NCBI RefSeq assembly: GCF_030463565.1
Contig: NC_134675.1
Coordinates: 11,801,862-11,865,861 of the forward strand
Reading direction: 5' to 3'
From: Pelecanus crispus
Taxonomy: Eukaryota > Chordata > Aves > Pelecaniformes > Pelecanidae
Length of the DNA: 64,000 nucleotides
Shown here: positions 1 to 13,152 of the stretch, piece after piece
Layout of the letters: each line of letters begins with the position of its first letter
Numbering within the stretch: position 1 is the stretch's first letter
Notes under the pieces: generated by a model
Database searches by the model: none
What the model saw: only the letters and a program-made list of their open reading frames with translations
Told to the model about the DNA's origin: nothing
Translations under genes and position numbers: made by a program

Positions 1-45
1 GACAAATGTCATAGCTCCAAACGTCCCCCCTTCCTCTTTCTTCCC

Positions 46-534
46 CCAGCTTTTATTGCTGAGTGGTGCTTACACAGCGTCAAGGCCTTCTCTGCTTCTC
101 ACACCACCCCACCAGCGAGTAGGCTGGGGGTACACAAGAAGTTGGGAGGGGACACAGCCAGGACAGCTGACTCCAAATGACCAAAGGGATATTCCATACC
201 ATTTGACGTTGCGCTCAGTAATAAACCTAGGGGCAGGGGGGTGGAGGTTGGCATGAGCTGCCGTTGCTTGGGGACTGGCTGGGTATCAGTCGGTTGGTGG
301 TGAGCAATTGTTTTCTTTTGCATCACTTGTTTTTGTTGAGTTTTATTTTCTTCTCTGTTGCTTGGAGGATTTTTTACAATTTTTTAAAAATTATTTTTAT
401 TAAACTGTCTTTATCTCAACCCATGATTTTTCTCACTGTTACCCTTCTGATTCTCTTCCCCCATCCCACTGTTGGGGGGGAGTGAGCAAGCAGCTGTGTA
501 GTGCTTAGTTGCCAGCTGGAGTTAAACCATGACA
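46..534 (+). mobile_element. ERV LTR, family A, 5'-truncated
   Basis: This is the 3' part of an avian ERV LTR. It shares its body with copies at 17907, 26310, 38268, 39806, 41284, 49078, 56644 and 57076: the 'aaagggatattccatacca' block, the 'gtgagcaattg' block, an ATTAAA-type poly(A) signal followed by 'ctttatctcaaccca', and the end 'ttaaaccatgaca'. The U3 start is missing and the window begins just upstream. No coding capacity. The short frames inside it are chance. Confidence 0.85.
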
Positions 535-1320
535 GAATATAAGAAAGGAAAAAGCAGTCCCAAGACAATGAATGAACGTTAGCATCTAGAACTGAATTGT
601 GCAAAACCATTGTCCTAGTGCTGACAAAAGTTTCACGGAGCAACTTCAGTGTTTCCTGTTATAATAAAGCCAAATGATCAAGATATGAGTCATACAGTTA
701 ATGAAAACCATGGACCCAAACAGATCTGACATTTGCTAAAATATATGCACCAGTTGCTCCTGCTGACTACTCATAGGAAATAGAGGAATATTCCCCTCTT
801 TTTATGTATAACTGAACCAGATAACTGTGCACAAAAATCTGGGTCAATTGTTTGTCATATGTATCAAGAATAGATTATCAATTTGAAATTCTGTGGATTT
901 TTTTCTTTTCAGCTTTTCACTGCATTGCATCACAGTGAGTCATGCAATGTCTTTTTTTTTATGCTCATGCTAAGACATGCTGCAGCAAATAAGATGAAGT
1001 ATGACAAATACAATAAATCAAAACAGTGCTCACCACTTTTTAATCATCAAATTCCTAGCCCAGTCTTTGAGCCATGGAATGAGCTACTGTGTCAAAGGAA
1101 TTCAGAGCCAAGTAAAGCATGGTCCTGAGTTTTAGCTCTCTTTTTAAATAATGTCTTTAAAGATCAATCCTTGCTTCCCATGGAGTTTTAAAACAATTGC
1201 CCCAAAGCAGGTAGTTCCATTTAATGAATAGGGCTAGACAAAGCTGAAAAAATGCCAAAAAAACCAGGCAAAGCGACTTCTGTATTGTGGCACATATACT
1301 ATGGAGACCAGAGATGAATC
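535..1320. other. unassigned sequence, no gene seen
   Basis: AT-rich non-coding DNA between two LTRs. I see no exon with splice sites, no repeat I recognise and no RNA gene. Confidence 0.5.
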
Positions 1321-2450
1321 TGTGTGGTGGGTTGACCCTGGCTGGACACCAGGTGCCCACCAAAGCTGCTCTATCACTCCCCCTCCTCAGCTGGACAGGG
1401 GAGAGAAGACATAATGAAAGGCTCATGGGTTGAGATAAGGACAGGGAGAGATCATTCACCAATTACTGTCACAGGCAAAACAGACTCGACTTGGGAAAAT
1501 CAGTTTAATTTATTACCAGTCAAATCAGAGTAGGATAATGAGAAATAAAACTAAATCTTAAAACACCTTGCTCCCACCCCTCCCTTCTTCCCGGGCTCAA
1601 CTTCACTCCCAATTTTCTCTACCTCCTCCCCCCAAGTGGCACAGGGGGATGGGGAATGGGGGTTGCGGTCAAGTCATCACACATCATCTCTGCCACTCCT
1701 TCATCCTCAAGGGGAGGACTCCTCACACTCTTCCCCTGCTCCAGCGTGGGGTCCCTCCCACAGGAGACAGTCCTCCACAAACTTCTCCAATGTGGGTGCT
1801 TCCCACAGGCTACAGTTCTTCACGAACTGCTCCAGCGTGGGTCCCTTCCATGGGGTGCAGTCCTTCAGGAGCAGACTGCTCCAGCGTGGGTCCCCCACGG
1901 GGTCACAAGTCCTGCCAGCAAACCTGCTCCAGCATGGGCTCCTCTCTCTCCACAGGTCCTGCCAGGAGCCTGCTCCAGCGCAGGCTTCCCACGGGGTCAC
2001 AGCCTCCTGCGGGCATCCACCTGCTCCAGTGCAGGGTCCTCCATGGGCTGCACGTGGATATCTGCTCCACCGTTAACCTCCATGGGCTGCAGGGGGACAG
2101 CCTGCCTCACCATGGCCTTCTCCATGGGCTGCAGGGGAATCTCTGCTCTGGTGCCTGGAGCACCTCCTCCCCCTCCTTCTTCACTGACCTTGGCATCTGC
2201 ATAGTTGTTTCTCTCACATATTCTCACTCCTCTCTCTGCTGCTGTTGTTCTGCCACAGGTTGTTCCCCCCCTTCTTAAATATGTTATCACAGAGGCGCTA
2301 ACCACCATCGCTGACGGGCTTGGCCTTGGCCAGCGGAGGGTCTGTCTTGGAGCTGGCTGGCATTGGCTCTATTGGACATAGGGGAAGCTTCTAGCAGCTT
2401 CTCACAGAAGCCCCCCCACTACCAAAACCTTGCCACGCAAACCCAATACA
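1321..2450 (-). mobile_element. ERV LTR, family V (minisatellite-bearing), full length
   Basis: Minus-strand LTR of about 1.1 kb. Read on the minus strand it opens with 'tgtattgggtttgcgtggc' and closes with 'gggtcaacccaccac'. Three related copies lie at 24288, 30656 and 60978. The centre is GC-rich and built from imperfect repeats of about 45 nt around 'ccctggagcagt/ttggagaagttc'. This leaves long open frames on both strands (for example 1997-2308 and 1707-2000 minus). An AATAAA-type signal lies in the AT-rich stretch near 1505-1515. I could not find a clean target-site duplication. Confidence 0.85.
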
Positions 2451-5400
2451 ATATGAATACAAGTTTTCAGATCCTACTAAGCAGGAAGTTCCCTTAGCTC
2501 AGTACTTTAGAAACCCTGGAAAATCAAAGCAGGAGGCCACTCAAACCAAGTTTGTACCAGATGCGTACTTACCAGTAAGATAGGGGATTAATTTCTAAGA
2601 GAAGTAATTAATTCACATTTTAAGAATTGCTGCTCTGACCATGTTCAGGTTACTTGTCAAACTATTAAGCAGAAAACACCCCCTCTACATCTTTCCCAAT
2701 CATATGCAGTAACTATTTCTTTCTTTCTAGTGAACACATGCCAAACCCATATTTTATCCAGATTTGCTAAATTATATCTTGGAGTTAGCGCCCTCATCCT
2801 TGTACATAGTATATTCAGTCCACTAACCTGCTTCCCTACCCCAATTTTACTGTATCCTTGAGGTCACTTCCTCTTTTAGTCCTGGCCTTCTTTATTCTGT
2901 CAGACAGTTGAATTCCTAACATAATTATTCCAAAAATATTTTTAATTTTTTTTTGCAAAAGTTGGCAATTATAATAATTCTATAAATTGTATTCCTTTGC
3001 CTCCAAGAAAAAGATATATTTGACAGAGTATATTTGTATAGCAGGCTTTATAATTCACAAAGGGAGCATTACATTGTCCTCATGAGTTTTGCTGGAAATT
3101 ATTCTGGGTAACTTTAACTTGGATTTTGCCAGTGTCAGTTTTAACCTTCATCCAGACAAATCTGTCCTCTTCTGGACAAATCTGTGAGGCTAATGATTAG
3201 ACCTTGCAAACCCCAGTCCTAATCCTAACCTTAGTGCCACTAACAGATTTCTTGGATTCTGACAGACAGGATCTATTGGGTAAAGCTACATTTAAAACAC
3301 TGTTACACTCACATGGCTGTCCTGCTCATTCACAGGATTTTACTGCTCCCACAACAGTGACAATGGAGCAAGAAGCATTTCTGTACTGCAGCGATCCTAC
3401 TTTACAGCCTGATTTATATAAAATGACAAAAAAGCAGGCCTGTGTTAATAGATTGGGCTAAATGGAAGTGTGGATACATGTCTCATTTTGCCCCTCCAGT
3501 TATGAAAGTGATAATACCCAGCAGAAAAGTGGAGCAGACAGCTGGGTGTGGTATCATCTTAAACTGCCTCTGTTAAATGAGACAGTCCTTGAACAAAGGC
3601 TGAGGATGGGTTTATATCTGGAATTTAAGAGTAATCTTCATCATAAAAAAAAATAGTAAGTTCACTTATTTAATGTCTTTGCTAAATGGAGATATATCAG
3701 TCTACTACTCTATGGGCCCACATTCAAAATGGAAAAACATTAGTGTTTACTAATCAGAATTAAAGTTGAGTTCCCAAAGATCAATTGCTTGGGATTAGTG
3801 TTGTGTCTACATAGGACCGATAGGCTAGAATTAGGACAGGCAGTGCCCAAAGGCACCTAGCAAGGTTTGTGTCAAAACTGACATGTACCACATAGCCTTA
3901 AAGTGACAACTAGGGTTTAGGTTCAAGGTAGCAACTTTTGATAAGTCAGCAGCTGACCTGGAGCTGGGAGAAGTTACCAGGGCACTTTTAAGGCCACAGT
4001 TGGTATTGGGGTCCCCTGGCAGATGTCAATAAGCCAGGATCAGTTTTGTTTCAGAAGATGTTTTAGGATAAGTTTAGGACTGGTGCCAGCAGGGAATCAC
4101 ACAGCACAGGCATCAGTATCTTAGAAATACACTTCAAACCATAAGCTGCCACATTTATTTAGCTCATTTGCCACACCTCTAAAACTTAAGGCTTCAAATT
4201 GGACCGATTCACACATTTCCCCTCATATAACTAATGACAGCAATGCTAACAGCTAAGCAAGGTATATGACAGGTTCTAGAGTTCAATGAATAGAAAGAAA
4301 TTGGCTTTAAACATTTATAAATATATTGAAGAAAATCATTATTTAAATTCTGGTTTGGAACCTTTCCAACCTGTCTGAACATATTTTGCCTTTAAACTGT
4401 AGTAAAAAGTAGAAATGTGACTCAGTAATAAGTTTTCCAAAATGCACTATTGAACAAATAAAGAATGTCCTTGATAATTCTGGAGACCATAAACAAAATT
4501 ATGAATTAATTCTACTTTCCTTTGCATAGGTCACATATGTTGATAGCCTAAGATACACATAAGACATTTCTTATATTTTACTCTTATTAAAAGTATCTTT
4601 AAATAATTTTGTTGCTAATTTATTGATTTCAATAATTTTTAAAATATCAAGGTTGCTCATTCAACTTGTGACTAAAATAAAATTATTCTGGGGTTTGGGA
4701 AATTTTTGAACAAAGGAAATATACACTGTGACCAAATTTGTCTGCAAATTTGATGCAGATTTGTGAATAGTTTCCATCAACCTGAACTTGAAAACTGCGT
4801 AGAGTACAGAAAGAGTAGTAGTGAGAAATCAAAATTTACTAACACAGTTCCCGTGTCAAGCAACAACTCTTCTGAATTAATAAGGCAAGCATGCCATGCT
4901 GTTACACGAAGATATTATTTTTCCAATGTATTAGTCTGAGAGCAACTAAGGTCTGAGAGTAGGTTGCTCTCTCAAGTTAAATGTTCAGTAGTGAAAGCCC
5001 TTGAAGATTATACACCAGGAAAGGTCATGACACAATATAATGCACACTTCCATAATGCAGTAACATAGAACCTTTCACCTAGAAATACACTTCATCAGGA
5101 AACACAGAGGAATTCTTACTAGTTTTTGCATAGCAATATCACATCAGTAACTTGGAGTAGATCAAAGAACTGCCTATATTCTTTTTTCTGATAATGGAAA
5201 TTTTATGGAACAAAATGAATAATTTGTATACTAGCAATACTTCTAATCTTTTGCCACTTTGAAGAATTTTTTTTTCCACTTGAAAAAAAGAGTACCAGTA
5301 GCTGCATAAGCAATCACAGAAAGCTTTTAGAAAAATATTTTTACAACCAAATAAGTCTTCTGTGGGGGTGGTTCATCACTTCCTTTGGCTGCCATGGAGT

Positions 5401-6743
5401 AACTCATTTAGCAGAGAAGATTAAAAATAAGAGCTAAGTGCAGAATAATTAGACACCAGAGATGACTCTGGATCAGGTTTTCTTGACATTGTGCACTGGA
5501 GATTGACATTTTTAATAGTTTGTGATGCATATATAAGATGTCCCACGTTTGTCATTGTTAATTCTGGATTATTAATTTTTCTTTAGTATAATTTTGTTTT
5601 TTATGATGTGTGATTACATTAGTTTAATGTACGAATTGTACAAATTTCAGCAAAAACTAGTATTTTAGTAGAAGATCACTCAAATAGGAGTCATCAGAAA
5701 TAAAACAATGTTCCCATAAATATTTGCCTCACACTCAAACAAAATAATAGAACTTAGAATTCTAAACATTAGTATTTTTAGTACCTTTTTGGTTCTTTTC
5801 ATATCATTGCATTTCCTCTTCATGCTAGAACTCCAACTGAGTATGACAGCTGAAAAGCCATTCAAATGGTGTTCCCGTTCAGGCAAAACCCAAAATATAA
5901 TGTTTATCTTGAAGGCAGCCTATGCTTGTAGAGTTTTCAGTTGAGATACTCAAACAAAATCAGAATCAGTTCTACAGATGTTCTTAAAAAGAATATACTC
6001 AAATCCTATGACAGACTATAAAAGAAACAAAATAAACATCATTTGAAGGAAAAAAAAATAATGAAGGACTGGAGAAAGCCATGTGGAAATAAAAGGGTCT
6101 GAATCCCTTTTGTAAGGTCAAACCAAAGGTTCCAGTTCAGCAAAGAGCTTATGCTCCACTCATTCACTGTAGCTTCACTGACTTCATTGGAGATAAGGTG
6201 GAGCTTAGAGTTAAAGGGTAAAGATGAGATAAAGTTTATATGGAAAAAGAGTCCTCTGCAATTAGAAAAAGTGAATTACTAGCTGCTTCCATTAGGTCAA
6301 AGTCCTACTGTAAAGTTAGGATATGACAGAGTTTGAGATTGTCATTAACCTGCTCCAATTCAGACTGATCTGTATGCTCTGCAGAGAGATGTGACAATAG
6401 TAAGTATTGTCCATGCTAAATTTGGGTGGCTGGGAAAGGAGTTGGGGGTGAATTAATGACTATACATGACTTGACTCTACTTGACTTTATAAGCAGAAGC
6501 TCACACAGAGGAAAAGATCTATCATTCCAACATTATACTATACAAATGGCCCAGCCTACTGCATTAAATGCAATGATCCTTCCACAGTGAAACCATGGGA
6601 AAGAAATGGGAAGTTTTCTGAAGCTGGATTATACTGAAGATATATTTAATATATTACCATTAACCACCACCCCCGAATTTCAAATGTAGCTGCATATGAA
6701 AAATGAAGAAGAAAAAAACTCAAGAAAACATATTTGCTCTTAA
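2451..6743. other. unassigned AT-rich sequence (possibly RASA1 intron)
   Basis: About 4.3 kb without a recognisable gene or repeat. It lies downstream of the last RASA1 exon seen (14180-14211), so it may be RASA1 intron. I searched the minus strand by eye for the rest of the C-terminal SH2 domain and later RASA1 exons and found none. Short frames here have no splice sites or family likeness. Confidence 0.45.
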
Positions 6744-9294
6744 TATAGAATCACAGAATCACAGAATCGCCTAGGTTGGAAAAGACCTTTAAGACCATCC
6801 AGTCCAACCATTAACCTACACTACCAAGTCCACACTAAACCAATCAAGGGTAGACTAGACTAAACCATGTCCCAGAGTACCACGTCTACCCGTTTTTTGA
6901 ACGCTTCCTGGGATGGTGACTCCACCACCTCTCTGGGCAGCCTGTTCCAATGCTTGACTACCCTTTCCGTGAAGAAATTTTTCCTAATATCCAACCTAAA
7001 CCTCCCCTGGCGCAGCTTGAGCCCATTTCCTCTTGTCCTATCGCTAGCTACTTGGGAGAAGAGACCAACACCCACCTCACTACAATGTCCTTTCAGGTAG
7101 TTGTAGAGAGCAATAAGGTCTCCCCTCAGCCTCCTCTTCTCCAGACTAAACAACCACAGTTCCCTCAGCCACTCCTCATAAGGCCTGTGCTCCAGACCCT
7201 TCACCAGCTTCGTTGCCCTTTTCTGAACACGCTCCAGCACCTCAATGTCTTTCTTGTATTGAGGGGCCCAAAACTGGACACAGAATTCCAGGTGCGGCCT
7301 CAGCAGCGCCGAGTACAGGGGAACAATCACCTCCCTGCTCCTGCTGGCCACACTATTCCTGATACGAGCCAGGATGCTGTTGGCCTTCTTGGCCACCTGG
7401 GCACACTGCTGGCTCATGTTCAGCCGGCTGTCAACCAACACCCCCAGGTCCTTTTCGGCCAGGCAGCTTTCCAGCCACTCTTCCCCAAGCCTGTAGCGTT
7501 GCATGGGGTTGTTGTGACCCAAGTGCAGGACCTGGCACTTGGCCTTGTTGAACCTCATACAGTTGGCCTCGGCCCATCAATCCAGCCTGTCCAGGTCCCT
7601 CTGCAGGGCCATCCTACCCTCCAGCAGATCAACACTCCCACCCAAGTTGGTATCATCTGCAACTTACTGACGGCGCACTCAATCCCCTCATCCAGATTGT
7701 TGATAAAGATATTAAACAAGGCTGGCCCCAAAACAGAGCCCTGGGGAACACCGCTCGTGACCGGCCGCCAACTGGACTTAACTCCATTCACAACTACTCT
7801 CTGGGCTTGGACACCCAACCAGTTTTTTACCCAGCAAAGACTACGCCTGTCCAAGCCATGAGCTGCCAGCTTCCCAAGGAGAATATTATGGGAGACTGTG
7901 TCAAAGGCTTTGCTAAAGTCCTGGTAGATGACATCCACAGCCTTTCCATCATCTACCAGGCGGGTCACCAGGTCATAAAAGGAGATCAGGTTGGTCAAGC
8001 AGGACCTGCCTTTCATGAACCCATGCTGGCTGGGCCTGATCCCCTGGTTGACCTGCACATGCCTGTTGAGTTCACTCAATATGACCCGTTCCATAATCTT
8101 TCCTGGGACCGAGGTCAGGCTGACAGGCCTATAGTTCCCCGGGTCCTCCTTCTGGTCCTTCTTGTAGATGGGCATCACATTGGCAAGCCTCCAGTCATCA
8201 GGGACCTCCCCTGTTAACCAGGACTGCTGATAGATGATGGAAAGTGGCTTGGAAAGCTCCTCTGCCAGCTCCCTCAGTGCTCTCGGGTGGATCCCATCTG
8301 GCCCCATAGAGTTGTGAGCATCCAGGTGGCATAGCAGGTCATTAACTGCTTCCTCCTGGATTATTAGGGCTCCATTCTGCTCCCCATCCCTGTCTTCCAG
8401 TTCAGGGGGCTGAGTACCCTGGGGATGACTGGTCTGGCTATTAAACACAGAGGCAAAGAAGGCGTTAAGTACCTCAGCCTTTTCCTTGTCCTCAGTGACA
8501 GTGTTCCTGCCCATATCCAGCAAAGGATGGAGATTCGCCTTGGCTCTCCTTTTATTGCTAATGTACTTGTAAAAACATTTTTTATTATCTTTTACAACAG
8601 TGGCCAGATTGAGTTCTTGCTGGGATTTTGCTTTTCTAATTTTCTCCCTGCATGACCTAACAAGATCCCTGTACTCTTCCGGAGTTGCCCGCCCCTTCTT
8701 CCAAAGGTGGTAGACTCCCCTTTTTTCCCTGAGTCCCAGCAAAAGCTCCCTATTCAGCCAGGCCGGTTGTCTTCCCTGCCGGTTGGTCTTACAGCACACG
8801 GGGACAGCCCGCTCCTGCACCCTTAAGACTTCCTTCTTGAAGAAGGCCCAGCCTTCCTGGACCCCTTTGCCTTTCAGGACTGCCTCCCAAGGACTTTCCC
8901 AACCAGCGTCCTGAACAGGCCAAAGTCTGCCCTCCGGAAGTCCATGGTAATGGTTTTGCTGCCCCTCCTCTTTACATCGCCAAGAATCGAGAACTCTATC
9001 ATATCGTGGTCGCTAAGCCCAAGACGGCCTCCGACCACGACATCTCCCACAAGCCCTTCTCTGTTAGTAAACAGCAGGTCAAGCGAGGCACCTCCCCTGG
9101 TAGGCTCGCTTACCAGCTGCATCAGAAAGTTACCTTCCACACACTCTAGGAACTTCCGAGACTGTTTCCTCTCTGCTTTGTTGTATTTCCAGCAGATGTC
9201 TGGCAAGTTGAAGTCCCCAACAAGAACAAGGGCTAGAGATTGCGAGACTTCTGCCAGCCGCTTGTAGAACGCTTCATCTATCTCTAATAGAATC
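6744..9294 (-). mobile_element. CR1 LINE, 5'-truncated, with endonuclease and RT remains
   Basis: Minus-strand CR1 non-LTR retrotransposon. The 3' end carries the CR1 tail (repeats of 'atagaatcacagaatc' at 6744-6768, then 'taggttggaaaag'). From 5' to 3': an endonuclease piece at 8874-9296 with GDFNLPDICW and SDHDMIEF, an RT at 7555-8820, and an RT C-terminal part at 6860-7558. RT motif A ([11 protein letters not shown]) and motif B ([11 protein letters not shown]) are readable. The frame shifts just before the FADD motif, so the catalytic motif is out of frame. Endonuclease and RT are also in different frames. This copy is dead. ORF1 and the endonuclease N-terminus are missing. Confidence 0.95.
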
Positions 9295-9568
9295 ATATAA
9301 ATTTCACTTTACTTGGCACCAGCTTGTAATCGGAGTAGCTTGCTGCATGTCTAAATTCATTTCAATAGGAAATGGAAATGTACATATTAGGACATTCAAT
9401 TTATGCTCCCAATGGCAGTCATTATCAAATAACTCACAGGCATAGCAGGAGTTTCAAAGGAAGATCCTATGAGATCTCATTCTGAACCTTATAACCTCTA
9501 ACTACCTTTCAGCAGCCAACACTGTTATCATGAGGCAGCAAGATAATCATAGTAATTAGTTAAGCTAG

Positions 9569-10426
9569 TGTCAGAGACTGAAAGATTTAATGCCTCAAAC
9601 ATTGTGGTGAGGCAAGTTAAGGTCTCCATAGTGATAAATTGGGGTCTGCATAGCACCACAGGTGAGAAGCCAGTTGGTACAGAGTTGGCAGGGACACTCG
9701 CAGTTCCGCCCTCTGATGGCCAAAGGTCATGCAGAGTTCATTTGAGGAAGGGGCTCACAACCACCCAAAAGACTCCTAGCGACCCCCCCCCCCCCCACAC
9801 ACACACAGAGTGGCGCCTGCGCAGAAGATGGAGAACATTCTGGAATAAGCCTCAAGGGGGACGAGACTAGAGGTGGGGATTGGCCTATAAAAGACACAAC
9901 TTCGAGGAGCCACGAGGTACACCCCCACTATCGGCGGACCCCAGGCTGCTGCCACTGCTCTAGACCGGCCTCCCCCGCCTGCTGCCACTCTGGAAGCAGC
10001 GCGCCGACTGCCATGTTTATCGTCAACATCGCGGTATCCAAGGGTGGTGATATCTCTCTCTCTCCTCTTTCTTCTTTTTCCTTTCCTTTTACCCACGTTG
10101 CTTATTGTGGTGCTTTCCTGGTTTGGGTTGCCTCCTTATTCTCATAAACTGTTGACCAAGTCTGAGACTAAGATTAGACCTAACCACACCTAGACTCCTC
10201 TCTGGAAAGGAGTTTAGAAAGCAAGGGGGTCTATTCTGAACCTCGTGACTCAACGGGAGGGTCCCCCTTATCCCCTGCATATTGTGGTGCTTTCCAAGTT
10301 CAGGTTGGTGTTTACTGTTAATAAAAGGTTTAACTGGTCATTTGGTGTCATTTCACCTTAATTTAGCCCAAGGGAATCACAGAACCTCCACGATCCTCTC
10401 TGGACAGTCCAGTTCGGGTTGTGACA
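9569..10426 (+). mobile_element. solo LTR, family B
   Basis: Solo LTR of 858 bp, starting 'tgtcagagactgaaag' and ending 'gttcgggttgtgaca'. A second copy lies at 42910-43656. It has a TATA box (cctataaaag near 9885), a CT-rich stretch near 10050-10085, and an AATAAA signal at 10320-10325. It is flanked by imperfect 5-bp repeats (gctag before, cctag after). There is no internal ERV sequence next to it, so it is a solo LTR. Confidence 0.8.
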
Positions 10427-11970
10427 CCTAGTTATTGAGTTAATTGTTTGTATTTTGGTTCAATCCCTATCCTGTCTCCAAACACATATTTAATTTCAGT
10501 ATTCTTCTTTTAACATGAACTCTGTCTCCTCTAATATATTCAGGAGGAGGATTCAAGTTTGGCAGTCACTGTGGCCATATCCAGGTTTCAGGCAACTTCT
10601 TCCTTTTGATACAGAAGCAGCCTATCCCAACCCTTACATGAGAGCAAGCAAACATGCAGTCATACTTCCCCCTACTTTCAACAAAAGCCAAACATACCTT
10701 CCTATATTTGTTACAGAGTGCTGGGCTGTTAACACATATGTGTGTGGTCACCATCCTGACCCAGACAGACAGATTTTACTGCTGTAGGCAGTGAAGTAGC
10801 AGCTGTTGTTGGGAGAGGCCATCTCTAACCTTCAGCAACAAGACTTGCTGGTCATGATGGATAAATAATCCAAATAGGACCTTCCAAGATGTTGCTGTAA
10901 AATGAAAAATAAGTTGTGATTACTGCACGTTTGAACAAGAGAATGCAAACTCAGAAGGTTATGGTAACATTGTATTTGTTGCTGGTGGTACTGGTATACT
11001 GTGTGGTATGAAAAAAACAAGAGTTATGTGGCTTAATTAAGACTGAAATCCATTTAGTTTATCCAAGTGAGACTTTGACCATAGTCTATTGGTCTGAACC
11101 GAAGTTTAGTAGGAGAGAGCTTTTCCATGTAGAAATGGTATAACAAGATGAAAATTGTATAACAAGTGGCTGGAAATTGAAGGCAAAGCTACAGGGAAAA
11201 AAAAAAAATTGACAATATTGACAGCCTACCTGGAATTGCAGGGGCAGTGGGTGAAATTCACTTCACCTCATTTTAGCTGGCTAAAAGTTGAATGTTTAGT
11301 CTAAATTAGCATGGGTGCCCTGTACTGTCAACAGATATCCTCCAGAGAGTGATTCATCCCCTCTTTAGCATCTATCTTGTGATGCAATTAATTGCTCGCT
11401 GGAGGTTCTTATGTGGCTCCAACTGATTATATACAGAGTCCATCCAATTGAGGTAAACTGAATACCTGTGATTAACAGCTACAGTTAGATAAGATGAAAC
11501 CTACTATATACATATATATACATACATACATATACACATGCATGAATATCATTGAGCTCAATTACATCTAATAGGCCTGAAGGTACAAATTATTCAGTGA
11601 ATCCCTTTAGTTTGAATCTTGGAATCTATACTTTAGCAGTTTTCAGCAATGCAGTTGTCCCTATGACAGAGCTCATGTTTCAGTTTCTTGCAGATATATG
11701 GTACCTTCAACTTAGTATCTCATTTAACTTCTAATTTCCCATATGGTTGTACATCAGCCAGTTCAGATAGTCCTAACAGGAAGAATGATCTTTGTCCTCA
11801 CTTGTCTTCAAAGCTTTCACTGGGAGACCACATATGATGACAGACTCTTTAGATTAGTGCCATATTCACTGAAAACACTGTTTAAATTTCTTTTTATTGT
11901 TTCTTCCTATTCATTATAGATTTAGAACCCAAGGAGATTTTCTGTGAATAAGAGCAACTAATTATAAATA
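10427..11970. other. unassigned sequence with a TA/CA microsatellite
   Basis: About 1.5 kb of AT-rich DNA with no exon or RNA gene that I can support. It includes a short 'tatacatacata' microsatellite near 11506-11540. By position it may belong to a RASA1 intron. Confidence 0.45.
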
Positions 11971-12115
11971 ATCATAGAATGACAGAATGGTTTAGGTTGT
12001 AAAAGTCCTTTAAGATCATCAAGTCCAACCATTAACCTAACACTACCAAGTCCACCACTAAACCAATTAAGGGTAGAGTAATAATTAATTTCATGTTTCC
12101 TGGCTTGGTGGCTGG

Positions 12116-12146
12116 ATTATTTTTTAATGAGTACAACTAGGAATCA
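12116..12146 (+). repeat. 31-bp direct repeat, left copy (target-site duplication)
   Basis: It matches 13122-13152 at 30 of 31 positions and flanks the CERS1-like insert. Both copies share changes ('gagt' for 'gaaagt', one extra T) that are absent from the uninterrupted relative at 28165-28438, so they derive from one target site. Confidence 0.85.
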
Positions 12147-13121
12147 TTCCTGAGGGGGAAGGCTCAGAGGTACGCTGCATCACCTCTCTAGGCCCTGCTT
12201 GGCAGCTAGAGAAGATCTGGCTTTGGGCTCCCCTTGCCTGGGACAGCTATGCCAATGGAGTAGAGAACGTTTCCCTCCCCAGTTTGACGCTGGGTCAGAG
12301 GACCCTTCAGGGCTGCTGCGGCAGGGTCAGTGGGAAGGTCCAACAATGAAGACAGGGGAAATCACAAAGGGACTGAGAATAGCCGAGGGACGGAGTGACA
12401 GAAGAAACATCAGGGGACCTAAAGTCAGCTCCAAATCCTACCTGGACCAGCAAAGCCACCAGCCTCTTAACGGAACCAGCACGGACTGGCTGCAGAAAGC
12501 ACATCAGCATCAGGTGAAGCCAGGTCACAGGCAAGCCCCGGGAGGGGCTTGATCCTGTCAGTGGCATCTCTTCCCTGGCTCCAGGCAGGGGATAAAGGGG
12601 TATTGGGGATGAAGTTCTCCTTGTGCCTTTCATTTGCTGGGTTTGAGTGTAGGGTCCTGGGTCAGTCCCCAGATCCAGCCAGGCTGCCTGGGCTGCAGCA
12701 GCCACGCTTCCCTTATAGCTGCTTGTCTTTTACAAGTCCATTTGTCAGGTGCATCCCTTTTTTCAGAGCATTGGGCAGCTGGAGTCCAGCCTCTTTCTTC
12801 TTGGCCGTTGTGGTTTTCTTGCTGTTCTCCACGTCGTACTCACACACATCATTCACCTCTTGCATCTGCCCCATCAGAACCTTGGCCACAAACAGGATGA
12901 TGTACAGAAACCAGTAGATGTTCATCAGAGTGAGGACAAGGAGCAGAGCATTGAAGTAGAAGGGGATATTAGGGACTGACTGAAAGCTGGAGTAGCAAGT
13001 GGCGTAGAGAACCTTGAGGGGAAACCAGTAGAGACGGAACCAGAACCAGCTGGCGCTGAAGGTGAGGCAGCCAATGTTGGAGATGACGTCGTTGAGGCGA
13101 TGACTCCCCCCTCCCGTGCTC
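12147..13121 (-). pseudogene. CERS1: intronless CERS1-like 3' fragment (ceramide synthase 1 C-terminus plus 3' UTR)
   Basis: The minus-strand frame ending at 12713 encodes about 133 residues like the C-terminal end of ceramide synthase 1, an ER membrane enzyme that N-acylates sphingoid bases. Seen directly: GCLTFSASWFWFRLYWFPLK, a second hydrophobic helix (NALLLVLTLMNIYWFLYI), a charged tail, and a C-terminus NGLVKDKQL followed by TAA. The family call comes from recall of CERS1, whose tail ends in a very similar way. The catalytic His residues of the TLC domain lie upstream and are absent. No intron interrupts the coding part. The remaining 560 bp would be 3' UTR. The copy starts mid-protein, has its own 31-bp flanking duplication, lies inside a CR1, and shows no poly(A) at its 3' end. 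It cannot make a working enzyme. The frame is still open, which suggests a fairly recent insertion. Confidence 0.75.
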
Positions 13122-13152
13122 ATTATTTTTTAATGAGTAAAACTAGGAATCA
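13122..13152 (+). repeat. 31-bp direct repeat, right copy
   Basis: Partner of 12116-12146, with one mismatch. The CR1 sequence resumes directly after it. Confidence 0.85.

Noticed and set aside
1568-2278. 236-codon Pro/Ser-rich frame
   Set aside because: It lies in LTR family V and is the opposite-strand reading of its GC-rich repeats. No independent support.
6950-7861. 303-codon plus-strand frame
   Set aside because: It is the antisense of a CR1 reverse transcriptase. The same kind of shadow recurs over other CR1 copies (13306, 32119, 45286 minus).
12199-12552. 117-codon plus-strand frame
   Set aside because: It lies opposite the probable 3' UTR of the CERS1-like fragment and has no family likeness.
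12713-13123. Functional membrane-protein gene
   Set aside because: It is only the C-terminal end of a ceramide synthase, without catalytic His residues or a native start, inside a CR1 with flanking duplication.
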